Positions 14,853-25,700 of a stretch of 64,000 nt of DNA are shown here, one piece after another; the stretch's first letter is position 1; each line of letters opens with the position of its first letter. The position numbers and the translations under genes are program-made. The stretch is taken from the NCBI RefSeq assembly GCF_028389875.1, contig NC_084669.1, forward strand, positions 28,508,567 to 28,572,566, read 5' to 3'. The notes under the pieces are model-generated. The model saw only the letters and a program-made list of their open reading frames with translations, was not told the origin of the DNA and did no database searches. This stretch comes from Rhea pennata (Eukaryota > Chordata > Aves > Rheiformes > Rheidae).

Positions 14853-17800
14853 ATGAACAACTGTAACAACTAAAAATCTAATTCAAAACAGCTCTGTGCT
14901 TTGAAGCAGAGCAAACAGGTTCAGTCACACTTCTGGCTTTGATTGTGTAGTAAATGAAACAAACATTAGCCATTTCAAAAGGTATAGTTAATTTTCTTAA
15001 AAAGCTGTGATCATCAGAATAACATTGGGTAGCTATGTCTTTAATGATACCTTATTTACATCAACCAAAACCAAACATTTTAAACTAGAAGGTGGAATTA
15101 AGCAGAGCAATTCATGGTATTCTGATGAAGAAACAAAATTTTCAAGAAAGGCAGATACTTACCATGAGCACTTCATCAAAAAATAAGCTTTTCACCACAA
15201 AAAATTTCACAGGAAAGATTTTGAATAGCTGACTTTTCCCACTATTATATTTTTAATATATTTAAAAGACTCTTGAGTAATGTTAATTGAAAAAGGCAGG
15301 GGTAGTTCAATATTAACACTATGCTGTTCAAAGAAAAGACGTCAGGGAATATACAAGATAAGCTTGTACATCTGTTCTTTTTGTTCAATACATAGTTTAC
15401 TTAAGCATTATGTATATTGTTAAGTATATATAACATTGTTAGGTGTAAGACATGCAAGCATCAACTTGCTGGAAAAAATCTGCATCTTCTAGTTTTTTAT
15501 ATTTTTTATTCTGTGAAAATCCAAAATAGTAAGTATACATTTTTAATATAGATGAAAAGCTGAGGCTGCTTTTAGTAGGTATTTTCTTTTATGTTTCTAA
15601 AGACTCCTTGTTACTTACTACAGAATTGAATGACATGTTTGCAGGCAATTCTACCTGAAGTTACATCAGAAAAGGGGAGGAATTAATCTTAAGTGGTTGG
15701 CACCTCAAAGACATTGTGGGTCAGAACAGCACACAACGTCTTCCAAAGCAGTGAGGCCATTGCGCAGCATGGACAGACACCTTTCCTACACAATGCCAAA
15801 TGGAGCAGGGACAAAACACAGTTATCAAAGAAAAAAAAATCTCTCTTCCCCATGCTGTTATCTATGTGCTTTTATTTTATTAATAAGAAGCAAGCTATAT
15901 GTAAAGCTTCTCGGAGTTTGGAATTGGCTCCACTAATACCAGGGTTAAAGACCTTCTGGAAGGAACTGCCAAACTTTACACACAGATGATTTTGAAGAAG
16001 CTGAACTGAGAAGATGGGATAAGCAGGGTCTTGTATAAAGTTTATTTGCTGAGCATGAGTAATATCAGTATACTAATTATTGCCTGCCATTAATTGCTTC
16101 TATAGAATCTGGGCTTCTTAGTTACATGGAACGGTTAAGCATTACAAAGGTATGTGGCAGTTGTCTACATCTAAACAAGTAAGTAGATAATTCCTCCCTC
16201 TTCATTTCTTAAGAAGAGGTCTACACAAGAGCATACAGTCCTCAACTAACACAATCAGAACAATTCAAAATTCCACCAGACAAGGATCTGGTTCAAGATT
16301 TTTACTTTACATAAGGCCCTCTAACAAAATTATACTATCACATATAAAAGGGAAGCAACTAGAAACAGGCAAATTATCCATTGGTATCAACCAGAGGAAC
16401 TCAAAACTTACAGTAAAATTCTAGCTCTGCTGACAACATCAAAAGCCCAAGTACAGCCTCAGATACTGGCACCATTTATGAGAAATAGCCAAGATTTTCC
16501 TAGCTAATGAAAGGCTAATGGCGATGTTCTACACCTTTAGTGTAAAACCATAGACAGGAAAAAGGGGGGTTGGCCAGGATATAAGGGTGATCAATTTGCT
16601 GTCAAAAATTAGACCTGTCACTGAGACCCATAAGACCTATCGCTGGACTGTGTTCTTGGAACAAGAATTCACACGGCCACCCGGATAGACTTACTGTCAG
16701 CCTCCCTCCATCTGGAAAATCTGGATCTTTATTTTGTGGTGGGTATCTGGTTTAATGTTGCTTAGGAAACTATAACCATCATAGCTTTGAAAAAGTCTCG
16801 GTAAATTTCAACTTTCACTTTCCACTCCCTCATCTACAGCAAGCCTCTTGGGTTCCCTGATATGTATCCTGAGGTAGCCAGAGATCTGGCAATCTCAGCC
16901 AGATGAGATACTGCATACAAATCTAACAAGCGATAATATTTTCCCAACAGTCTGCTAAGAATTTCAGAACAGGAGAAAGATAATGCTCTTGGGCGAGAGT
17001 CTATAGAGGGCCAACAGAATTTTCAGAAGTAAAGTAAGAAATGTGAGTAAGAATTGAAAAACAAGTTTAAATTCTAAAACAAGAAACCAGACAAAAAGAG
17101 ATCTGGTAAAGGAAGCAAGCTAAGGGATAAGCTAAATCTGTGGGGACTAATCTGAATTAGGTCTCTTCCTGTTCTGAGACTTACCTATTATTGCCCCAAG
17201 GAAATCAAAAAATAATGATTAGGGTAGCATAAATTGTGACCTGTCATCTTTGGAAATATCAATTTAAAATTACCTCACAGGACAACATTATTTTTCCCTA
17301 TGCAATTATATTTCTCTACAGACACTAGATGTAATTATATATAAATCTGAGATGGGACATACGTTCCTGGGACTGAATGTGGATGTCATTTTCTGACCTT
17401 GTTACATCAGAAAGAACCCCAACTGGCTTAACCTGATGTAGCTGCCTTGAAATCGAAGACAGGTACTCAATTGCATCAGCTGTGCACTTGTCTTGCAGGA
17501 ATACAGGTAACCTTGTAGAGATGTACCAGAATTATAGATGTAAAAGTGTTTTTCTTCTTACTACTGGTCTGCTATGTCATCCCTCCCATTTATGATTTAT
17601 TCGCATAACATGAGTACAGAGCTGAAAAAGTCTTGTCGTGGCAAAAGGTACAGGATGCCAAATGGTCTTCTAAAATAAATACACTTTTCAGGACATCAAA
17701 TAGCCTATTGTCCCCTGGCCTCATTTGGGGGAACACTTCTGTTGACATAAGGTACATGTTTGTGGCAGATGAACATTTGTTTTCAATAAAACTGAACTAA

Positions 17801-18501
17801 ACTCTGCTGACCATACTATTTAGCAAATAACTGTCCACTATTTGCTTAAGCAATTCCATATATTGCATCAATAGACAGATGATGGAATGGGAAAAAAAAC
17901 ACCAGCCACTCTGCAATGTACAGCTGCTAAGACCATTGAATTTAAAGGCTTTAAAATAGCCTGCTCAAGAGATGGATGACAGCTAGTTTTAGAGTATAGC
18001 ACGTATGCAGGAGAGTTTCACAGAGCCCTTAAGGATATGGAACTTGAGAAGCAAGTAATGCATTCTTGTCCATATGTGAAACTTGAGCCTATCAGAGATA
18101 CAGTAGTCTCTCCACAGTAACACAGAGAAAAATTCAGATGAAAAGGAGGAGCAGCAAGCATTAACCCCACTGCACTCCCCAGTGTAACACACACCCAGTA
18201 GGCACAGGAACTCCTGTTGGAAACACCCTTTTTATCACAGCTCTACAGTCTACACCACCAATGGAAATCCTATGGAAATAACATGAGGTATCCCTTTATG
18301 AACACCTTCTATAATAAAAACTAATAATGGATGAATTCTTTGTCATGCTTTTAAAAATAGATTTTAAACAAAAAATATTATGCCTCTTGCCACAGCTGGT
18401 TTCTTACCTGGATGTCCTTCTCCGACAGACTCTGATGTGAACATGAAAGCCCCTTCATCATCCAGCGTGTGATCACATAAACCATCCACTGGCCCATTCA
18501 T
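663..18501 (-). CDS. MAT1A: S-adenosylmethionine synthase, liver type (methionine adenosyltransferase 1A), 9 coding exons
   Basis: This enzyme makes S-adenosylmethionine from methionine and ATP in the cytosol, as a dimer or tetramer. Joined exons are 18501-18408, 11106-11029, 10123-10001, 8129-8017, 6458-6315, 5600-5382, 2339-2157, 1660-1527 and 765-663, giving 396 aa with all phases closing; exon lengths and phases are those expected for the family. The N-terminus [11 protein letters not shown] is the MAT1A rather than MAT2A type. The substrate-binding GHPDK (residues 29-33), the signature GAGDQG (132-137) and the glycine-rich GGGAFSGKD loop are all present, and the protein ends KKLVF. Cys35 and Cys61, which form a disulfide in rat MAT I/III, are kept, but residue 121, the NO-sensitive cysteine in rat, is Gly. 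Residue 125 is His where mammals have Asp. Intron 1 is by far the longest (7.3 kb). Confidence 0.97.
766..1526 (-). other. MAT1A: MAT1A intron 8
   Basis: AT-rich intron holding the CR1 fragment. I see nothing else in it. Confidence 0.9.
851..945 (+). mobile_element. CR1 LINE, 3' end fragment
   Basis: The stretch reads like the 3' tail of avian CR1 elements: a hairpin-like TGACCCTGCTGAGCAGGG, then GGACTAGATGATCTCC, CCTTCCAACC and a terminal pair of ATTCTGTG/ATTCTATG octamers in place of a poly(A) tail. It is a 5'-truncated copy in MAT1A intron 8, antisense to the gene. No target-site duplication was established. Confidence 0.88.
1527..1660 (-). CDS. MAT1A: MAT1A coding exon 8
   Basis: Encodes [19 protein letters not shown] through [10 protein letters not shown], ending in phase 2 within an Arg codon. 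The acceptor is CTATAG and the donor AG|GTAGAG. Confidence 0.97.
1661..2156 (-). other. MAT1A: MAT1A intron 7
   Basis: Plain intron sequence with no recognisable element. Confidence 0.9.
2157..2339 (-). CDS. MAT1A: MAT1A coding exon 7
   Basis: Encodes [18 protein letters not shown], then [19 protein letters not shown] and LCRRVLVQ, 61 codons. This is the most conserved stretch of the enzyme, with the glycine-rich ATP-site loop. The donor is CAG|GTAAGG. Confidence 0.98.
2340..5381 (-). other. MAT1A: MAT1A intron 6
   Basis: About 3 kb of AT-rich sequence. Short open frames occur on both strands, none with recognisable domains or codon structure. Confidence 0.85.
5382..5600 (-). CDS. MAT1A: MAT1A coding exon 6
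   Basis: Encodes [17 protein letters not shown] through [10 protein letters not shown], 73 codons in phase 0. The acceptor is CCACTCAG and the donor CAG|GTTTG. Confidence 0.97.
5601..6314 (-). other. MAT1A: MAT1A intron 5
   Basis: Contains a short A tract near 5798-5814 and nothing else recognised. Confidence 0.88.
6315..6458 (-). CDS. MAT1A: MAT1A coding exon 5
   Basis: Encodes [18 protein letters not shown] through LRPDSKTQ, 48 codons, phase 0 at both ends. The acceptor is TTGTAG and the donor CAG|GTAAAT. Confidence 0.96.
6459..8016 (-). other. MAT1A: MAT1A intron 4
   Basis: AT-rich, with no element recognised. Confidence 0.88.
8017..8129 (-). CDS. MAT1A: MAT1A coding exon 4
   Basis: Encodes [18 protein letters not shown] through GAGDQ, residues 99-136. 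Codon 121 (8064-8062, GGT) is Gly and codon 125 (8052-8050, CAC) is His. Acceptor ATAG and donor CAG|GTGGAC fit, and the exon ends in phase 0. Confidence 0.95.
8130..10000 (-). other. MAT1A: MAT1A intron 3
   Basis: AT-rich, with no element recognised. It begins with the weak donor GTTGGT at 10000. Confidence 0.88.
10001..10123 (-). CDS. MAT1A: MAT1A coding exon 3
   Basis: Encodes [17 protein letters not shown] through GYDDSAKG (residues 58-99), with Cys61 and Cys69. The acceptor TTTTCAG is good. The donor GTTGGT is canonical only at GT, so it is a weak site, but its position is fixed by the phase and by the next exon. Confidence 0.95.
10124..11028 (-). other. MAT1A: MAT1A intron 2
   Basis: No recognisable element. 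Confidence 0.88.
11029..11106 (-). CDS. MAT1A: MAT1A coding exon 2
   Basis: Encodes [18 protein letters not shown] through VAC, residues 32-57, with Cys35. It has an AG acceptor and a GTAAGT donor. Length is 78 nt. Confidence 0.97.
11107..18407 (-). other. MAT1A: MAT1A intron 1
   Basis: A 7.3 kb first intron. It holds a 29-base A tract at 14821-14849, a 20-base-class T tract near 14222-14242 and no open frame that looks like an exon. Regulatory elements may lie here but cannot be picked out from one sequence. Confidence 0.8.
14821..14849. repeat. A29 homopolymer
   Basis: Uninterrupted A run in MAT1A intron 1. No SINE-like or gene-like body was recognised on its 5' side. Confidence 0.95.
18408..18501 (-). 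CDS. MAT1A: MAT1A coding exon 1 (start codon)
   Basis: The start codon is at 18501-18499, followed by [17 protein letters not shown] and the conserved [11 protein letters not shown]. The donor CAG|GTAAGAA follows at 18407. The exon ends in phase 1; its last G joins AT of exon 2 to give Asp32 of GHPDK. The N-terminus is one residue longer than human MAT1A, as in rat. Confidence 0.97.
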
Positions 18502-18726
18502 GATTTTGATGCTTTTCCTGATGGATTATTCAACAGTAGTTGAAGAGGTCTAACTTTAGTGCCTTCTTCTTTCAAGACAGAAGGTTCTTTACCAGGAGGA
18601 CTATCACAGCCTTCAGTTACTACTGCTTAAACTAACTTGAATTTCAGTGCGTGGAATCAGCATGTGCTTGTATCCGTGTATGTGTGCAGCCAGTATGCAT
18701 GTGCCTTAAGTCTGTATCCCTACCTG

Positions 18727-18762
18727 GTCTGATCTGTCAGTCCCTGTGTAGCTCCTATATAT
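18727..18762 (-). promoter_or_regulatory. MAT1A: Possible TATA box and start site of MAT1A
   Basis: On the minus strand TATATAG lies at 18761-18755, about 255 bases before the start codon; transcription would begin near 18727-18732 and give an uninterrupted 5' UTR of about 230 nt. Upstream, at 18862-18850, GGTTAATTAG resembles one half of an HNF1 site, which would fit a liver gene, but the second half matches poorly. There is no CpG island. This is inference from motifs alone. Confidence 0.4.
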
Positions 18763-21700
18763 GGAAAAGTGAAAGTGCCTAGATAATCATGTGAGGAAAA
18801 TGGAAGAGCCCATTTCCTAGCAGGGGAGTTAGTCAACTTCGGGATATTTCACTAATTAACCCAGCTCTTGGAAACATTCTGGATTCAAATCATGCAAGAC
18901 TGGTAACTTAAGAATTCAAGTGAGCAAGAAATAATGCAGGAGTACTGGTTGCATTTCAGTTCAGCTGCTCCTTTAGTTTGGCTCTCCCCTAATTCAGGGA
19001 TCTATGTTGTATTTCCAACCATTTGTTGTGGTTTTAGATAGATAAAAAATCTGTAAACGCGTGTCTTTCCTAGCAAAAGACAGGAAGAAATTTGTTCTGC
19101 ATCATATGACTGTATTTTCCTTGTTCATCTCTTTACATGTAGAATTCTCTCCTGATATATTTTTTCATTTTCATTCATTCTGTGTGCACATTTGAGAAAC
19201 ATCTGATAACATCTAGTATAGGAGCAGTTTCTAATTTATGCAGACATCTCCCTTCAGTCTTTGCCTTTCTTTTTCCATGTCCTCTCTTCTATAGTTAAAA
19301 TCCATCCTAATTCTTTCTTATATCATCTTATATTCCGTAATTATTAGAGATACACCAACTGCCACAACTTTCAATATAGGTTGCTGAAACATCACAAATG
19401 TCCTACTCTATGGGGAGATACTGAGGCTGATTCATTTTTGGAATACAGTTGGCTTAAGTTTGAGAATAAGAATCAACATATTTGTAGCTGAGACACAGGC
19501 ATCCAATTCCAAAATCCATTAAATCCAAGGATGCTGCTGCTAAGTTTGGCTACCAAATATTTCTTCTACATTCAGATGGCTAATGTCTGGAATATGCTGT
19601 TGGAGTGACAGGTATAAAGACAGATGGTGTTTGTGGACATACACATCTGTAAGTTAGTGTAAAAATCGCAAGTAAACATACCTATGAAGCAGGCTCAGAA
19701 AATCCCTGGCACTACTGAACCATTAGAAAAAAAAGTGTAATTAATCTTAATTCATTCTGGTGTTAAATTCAGATCTAATCACCGGTCCACCAAAATCAAA
19801 GGGAAAATTTACCTTTACTTCAATAACCATTGAATCATACTCCTTTAATCATTTACTCACATGTACAAGTGAAGTACCAATACTTGGATTGGAACAAACA
19901 ACATACTGCTTGATCCACAGCCCTTGCAGTTTTGACGGCAATGAAATTCTTACCACTTGTCTGTTTAGAAAGTGAGCTAATTTACTTCAAACTCTTGGTC
20001 AATATTATTTAAAAGATCACTTCATATAGCCTCTTGAATTCAAATCTCTGCATTGCCACAAATTTATGTAAGAATTCAAGATTTTTTTTCACTTTCTGCT
20101 TACATTCCTGAAAACAATAACCAGTTCCTGTGAATGTTCACCAGTAATCTGCTGTAGCATTGGCCCATCTCTAATTATCATTGACATGGAATAGTTTGTT
20201 TCAAAGAACATTCTGCTGGTTTATCTTCTGCACAGAAGCTATTTCACAGGAGTGAACAAAACAAAAAAAGCACTGGGTGCACTTAATGCAAAATTCACAA
20301 AGCAAATACAGGCTATAAGGCACAGTTTTCTTTGCAGTAACTGTCATCACCCCTCTGACACTAAGATTCTATCCCAGTCTGAATAAATAATGCATTAAAA
20401 GCACCTACAAATCCAGAACATTACAAAAAATTAGAAGACCAAAAAGTAACTAATTATATAAACCGCAGTTAATGGATAACATTTAAATAGATTAACTTTT
20501 AAATTAAAATAACACCAGTGATAATCACTCCTTCTTAAATGCAAACGCTTTTTTTACAGGAGTACAGAAAGGCATGATGGGGATGGATAAAGCATCTCTG
20601 ACAAAAGTTCTTTTTTGTACATGTAAGAGTTTGCATTTTACCTCTACAAGTTATCCGCCAGCAGAAGCAGACAAGACAGTATTCTCTACATGAGTTCCAC
20701 CCTCACTCGTTTCTGATCCCCTTTTTTTGGCTTTCAACCCCACAAGAGGTCAGTTTGGAAATAGGCATTCCATTTTTTTTAAGGTGACACCTAGGCAAAA
20801 TGCAGGAACAGGCCTCTCATAATTCTTTTATTCAACAGAAATGCTCTTAAAATGCTGAAGAGCGAATTAATTTGGCACACAAGTAATCAATTTGTAGGCC
20901 CTGCTGTTTATTTTGCCTTTGCAGCTCCTCTCCTAGAACTCATACTTCTGGCTAGTTAAATGCACTGGTCCTACGACCTTTGAAAGATCACCCCTTCTTT
21001 AAAATAGCCTCTCTGTTAATAGTATTCTAGAAATGCTGCACAACTGCATTTCACGTAACGTGTGTAAAATCTCCTGTTTCAGCTGCTCTCAGGTGTGGTC
21101 TTACTATCAAGAGCAAGACATTTGCTTCATGACCACGAAGCATCTCAGTATGTTCTTTTCCAGGATATCTGTGACCAACTCTAAACCACTGTAAGGTTAG
21201 GTAATGTTTAATTTGGCTTCTCTTCCCAGATTTGTTAAATATTTGTAAAAAGGTAAGACTGTGCTCTACCATCGTGTGCTATTGGCACAGATCTCCTGTC
21301 TATGCAAAAAATATAATGGTAATAGTAAAATAATGATGGATATCAGTATTTTTCTCTATTACATACTACCGATAATGACTCATCTATCAATGTAACAGGC
21401 TCCCAAGATTTCTATTAACTTTATTGCAAAATTCAGCAGTTGGGTGACTGAGACAAAGTCAGTTTCTCTGCTTATCTCTTTATAATTCCTACAGTGCCTA
21501 TCACTGCATGAAGTATCTTTATACTACGTTCCATGAAATTTTGTCAGAATATGCTTAATGGGAAAATCCTCTCAATCAGTATGTCTCCTTTGTGCTGAAA
21601 TGATGCTAAACACAGGAAAATCATGATGTAAAAATAGCACTGTCCTGAATATTTCTCTAATTATTCATATCAACATAATGTCAGCCCCAACCACTGGAAT

Positions 21701-22687
21701 AGTAATGTGAATCTTTCTAACTGTCATCCCATGTTTTTGCTCCTTTTAGCTCTAGTTCTGCAAAAATAACCTCCTTCTATTTCATAGAACAACCGACTTG
21801 TCAACTCTCAGAGTATGCGGTTCTAGTGTAGCCTTGAGAAAGCCCTGAAGATAATGAAGTGAAAAACATGTAACTGAGAAAAGAATTTTATGAATGGCTA
21901 CTACTGATGCTGCTGATTCTCTAGACAGATATGACTGATAACTTGTCTTAACCTTAGACCTCTCATGAAATATTCTCATCAGTTCTTTTTACTTGCTCAC
22001 CTTCTCTTTTCCTGCATGTATCTGCTTTTCTGCCCCTCCTCTCATCTTGTATTGTTTATATCCTTTGGGCTATTTAAGACACATTACCCTTTCTTTTTGT
22101 TTTATTTAAATTTTTTACTCCTTCCATTTCTCCATCTATTTCTACTGATGTCTTATTTATATTATAATTATAAACAACTGAGAATGGGCTCTGCATGGAT
22201 AAATGGTATCTGTAGAAATGAGAAAATATGTTTGAGCTAGTAGCTTCCACATAAACCACTTCAGAACTATCACAGTGGACAGGGAAGGAAGGGGACAGGT
22301 TAGCTTTAAAACCAGGTCATCCTTACTGCACTTGCAAAACAATCATGTTTCCAGTGGTAGTAGTACAGATTTGGACTTACTCACTCATACTGTATCACTG
22401 TTTCGGTTAACCCTTAGGCAACTTGTTTTAGGTAAAGAAGAGAAGGTATGAAGACACCTCTACTTGATTAGAATCACAGTCTGGAAAACCATTGCTTAAA
22501 CTAAGTAATTTGGCTTCCTGATCACAACTTTCAAATGCAAATGGCTTGATTTTTAAGGAACATACATTTACTTACTAAACCATAAAAAATCCATTACTAT
22601 TAAAGGACACAAACTCATGCTTACTATATTATGGAAGCCCTCACAGGGACACCTTTGAAGGTTTTCTGATTTCTGATTTGCTGGTGG

Positions 22688-22728
22688 AAAAAAAAAAAAA
22701 AAAAAAAAAAAGAAGAAGAAGAAGAAGA
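22688..22728. repeat. A24 tract followed by (GAA)n
   Basis: Twenty-four A residues run directly into about six GAA units. This is an ordinary compound simple repeat. Confidence 0.95.
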
Positions 22729-25700
22729 TTTAGCCTTGGTTTGGGGAAGGTGGTGGTGGTGGTGAGGATTATTTTATTTTGTTTATAATGTTATCATAAC
22801 GAAGCTTTGTTTGATTGGGTTTCTTTTGCATGAATAATGACAAGCCTAGTCAGAGCAATAGAGCTTGAATATGAGGAACTGCACCTAGAACTCCCACCTG
22901 TTTCAGAACGCTCACCTCTTTTATCATTACCAGAAAATCTAAGTGGCTCAAGGCCTTTCAGATGTGCAGGTGTAGAATTTCACTGGACTATAGACATTCA
23001 TGGCAAAATCAAATATTATGGGACAGAAAAACAGATTCTGATTGTAGAAGGAAAGGAGGCAGCAAGGATGGGATCACAGATGAGTGTTAATCCTCTGTCA
23101 CCCAACATTTCTCCTTTCATATAATCTTTCTCCTTCTCTAGAGTACATGACCTCCTGCAACCTCTGCATACTACCATGAGCAATTTAACTATTTCATCCT
23201 TGAGTTTTCTTGGAACTTTTTCGATGAATGCAAATTCCACTCATAACAATTTCTTATAGTGTTCATTCTAACTTATTCAACTGTTACTTCATCTTCAGAG
23301 AGAGCCTCTGGTGAGTCTGCCATCTGCCTTACCTACACCTAAGGTAGTCACACAGCCATAGGTCCTTGCTGAGGGAATAGTTAGCACTCCTTACTTTTAA
23401 TGATAGGTCTGATCACCTGTGCAAACTATGCTGCTGTGACCATACTAAGCTCTAATACACCCATAGATCTATAAATCATTACGGCTAGGGTACCTTGGCA
23501 GTTTCCTAGCAGTTTGGTATTTTCTGCATTCACGTGGCTCGTGACATTATCAGTGTACATACATAAAACACTAGGACTTTCTCAGTGCTTTGGGAAACAG
23601 TCTTTACCTAAGAGAGTTTTTGCTGCAGTGGTTCATAGATGTTTACAGTACAGGTGGTCTTTAGACTTTGAAACAAATATTGACTCTAGTACATGAAGCC
23701 AGGTTTCAGGAACCTATCTGCGGGAACACAATTGTGGAATCTGTAAGTTCTGGCTTCCTGACAAGGAACATTAGGTTAAATTCAGACACTTTGGACTTTT
23801 GCAAGATATTGAATGCCAGAAGATTTTTCTTTCATGAGATACAGGACTCTAATTTCTTAATCATTCAGTGATCAAAAACCTTCATTTAAGCCTATATGCA
23901 TTGTGTATGTGAAACAATAATCAATATTTGAAGATGTACCTCATTTATTTTCCCAATGAAAATATTTACATACTTATATATTCAACTGCTTGATATAGGC
24001 AAACACATCTACTTGCACAATCAGTTTTGGAATGCTATATACACATATGGCTTGTTTCACAAGGGGTACTGTGAACAGTGACTGAAAAGCTGGATTTGCT
24101 AATCACATTCTATTCTGACGCAGTGACCTACAGGGTACTTTATGTTAACAATATAGCGGGGAGGCAACTGTAAGCTTATACTGTAGGTTTGAAAAACTCC
24201 AACTTTTTAGTTAGAAGAGGAAGTCTAGTTTTAAGAAGCCTGGACCTATTTAGACAGACTGTTTAGAATTTAGAAATACCTACTATGATTAGATCCTCCT
24301 GATTTTAATGATCCTTCCAAAATGATTAGTAATAAAAACATATGTATGTAGTGGTTTCCCTTTCCTTGTGTTCTTGGTATTTCTGTGATTGACAGACAAC
24401 TGACTTTCTACTGGAAAATACAAAAGAACCACCAAAGAATGCTATACTAACACTCATGCTTCTGCTAGAAGTAGCAGATGTGTAACAATTTTGTCTCTTC
24501 TTTGAAGGCAAATTTTTACCCTTCTGCCAAATGGCACTAAATCTGTCTAAGAACTAAGTGGGATTTGTGAGGTGTAATATTTTTGACTACCAGCACCATG
24601 AACACTTTTAACAAAGAGAAATATAAGGACCAAGAATGTCGCACCTTTCTTATTGAAAATGAAACATGCAAAAAGAACCAAAACTAACAAAAATAAACCT
24701 GAACATGACCTGGTAACAGTGTTTGCAATATGAATGAAGCCTGCAAACTTCAGAATTTAGTTCTTATGAATTAAGACTGAAAAATTTCCATTTCTGCAAT
24801 GCAGAATATTCAAGTCATACTCATCGCAAAAAGCACATTACTCCAGGAGATGGACCAATGACACTGGGTTAGTTTCCTCAAGAAAGTAGATCGCATTTTA
24901 GTTCTATAAAGGGAAACTTTCCAAAGCCTGCAGCTCTATGAGGCAGGGAAGGAGAAGGACAGAACTATAGCAGGTATTTCCTTTACATCTTGAACCCTAC
25001 CATACCTGGGTAGCTCATAACACTAAACAAGTGCAAGAATTTCTTAGGTGTATCTCCTTCTACTTCCACCCACATTTGCTCATCCCTCGGCTTTTTATCT
25101 TTTTCAACTGTTCCTACTAATGCACTTTTATTATGAGTGCCTTAATGTCCTAAATTCATACCTATCATTTATTCTTTGTTTCCTAGGCAGACGGTTGTTT
25201 TGTTTCTGAGGTTGACAGCTCACTGGGTTACAGCTATTACTTCCTTCTTATGTCCACAATCCATGTTGCTTGCAATTAGGCACAAGTGTTACTTTTGGCC
25301 TCTCAGTAGTTCTGCTAGAAAGTCAACCTGAAGAGAAAAGAGCACACTTCACAATACCATGACCAAAACTATCCCTATCAAGACTTTGAAAAGATAAAAA
25401 GTATTTGACTCATATGTATTAGAAGGTATGAAAAATTCGAACCATTTTCATCCTCAGGAGTAGATTTGTATTTTGAGAGCTATTATTCTGAAGCGAAAGC
25501 TTTCTGTTTCTGAAAATTGTTAAATCAGCACCCATCATAAACCAACATTCCTCTAAGACATCCTGTCTTTTCTATGCCTTTAGAAATCTTGATTAATGAG
25601 AGAACTAATGCTATGTCTACAACTGCAGTTTATTATTAACCACTACCCAGTTGTTACCAATGCCTTAGCATCCCAACAGCACTGGTCAGAGCACAAGGCA

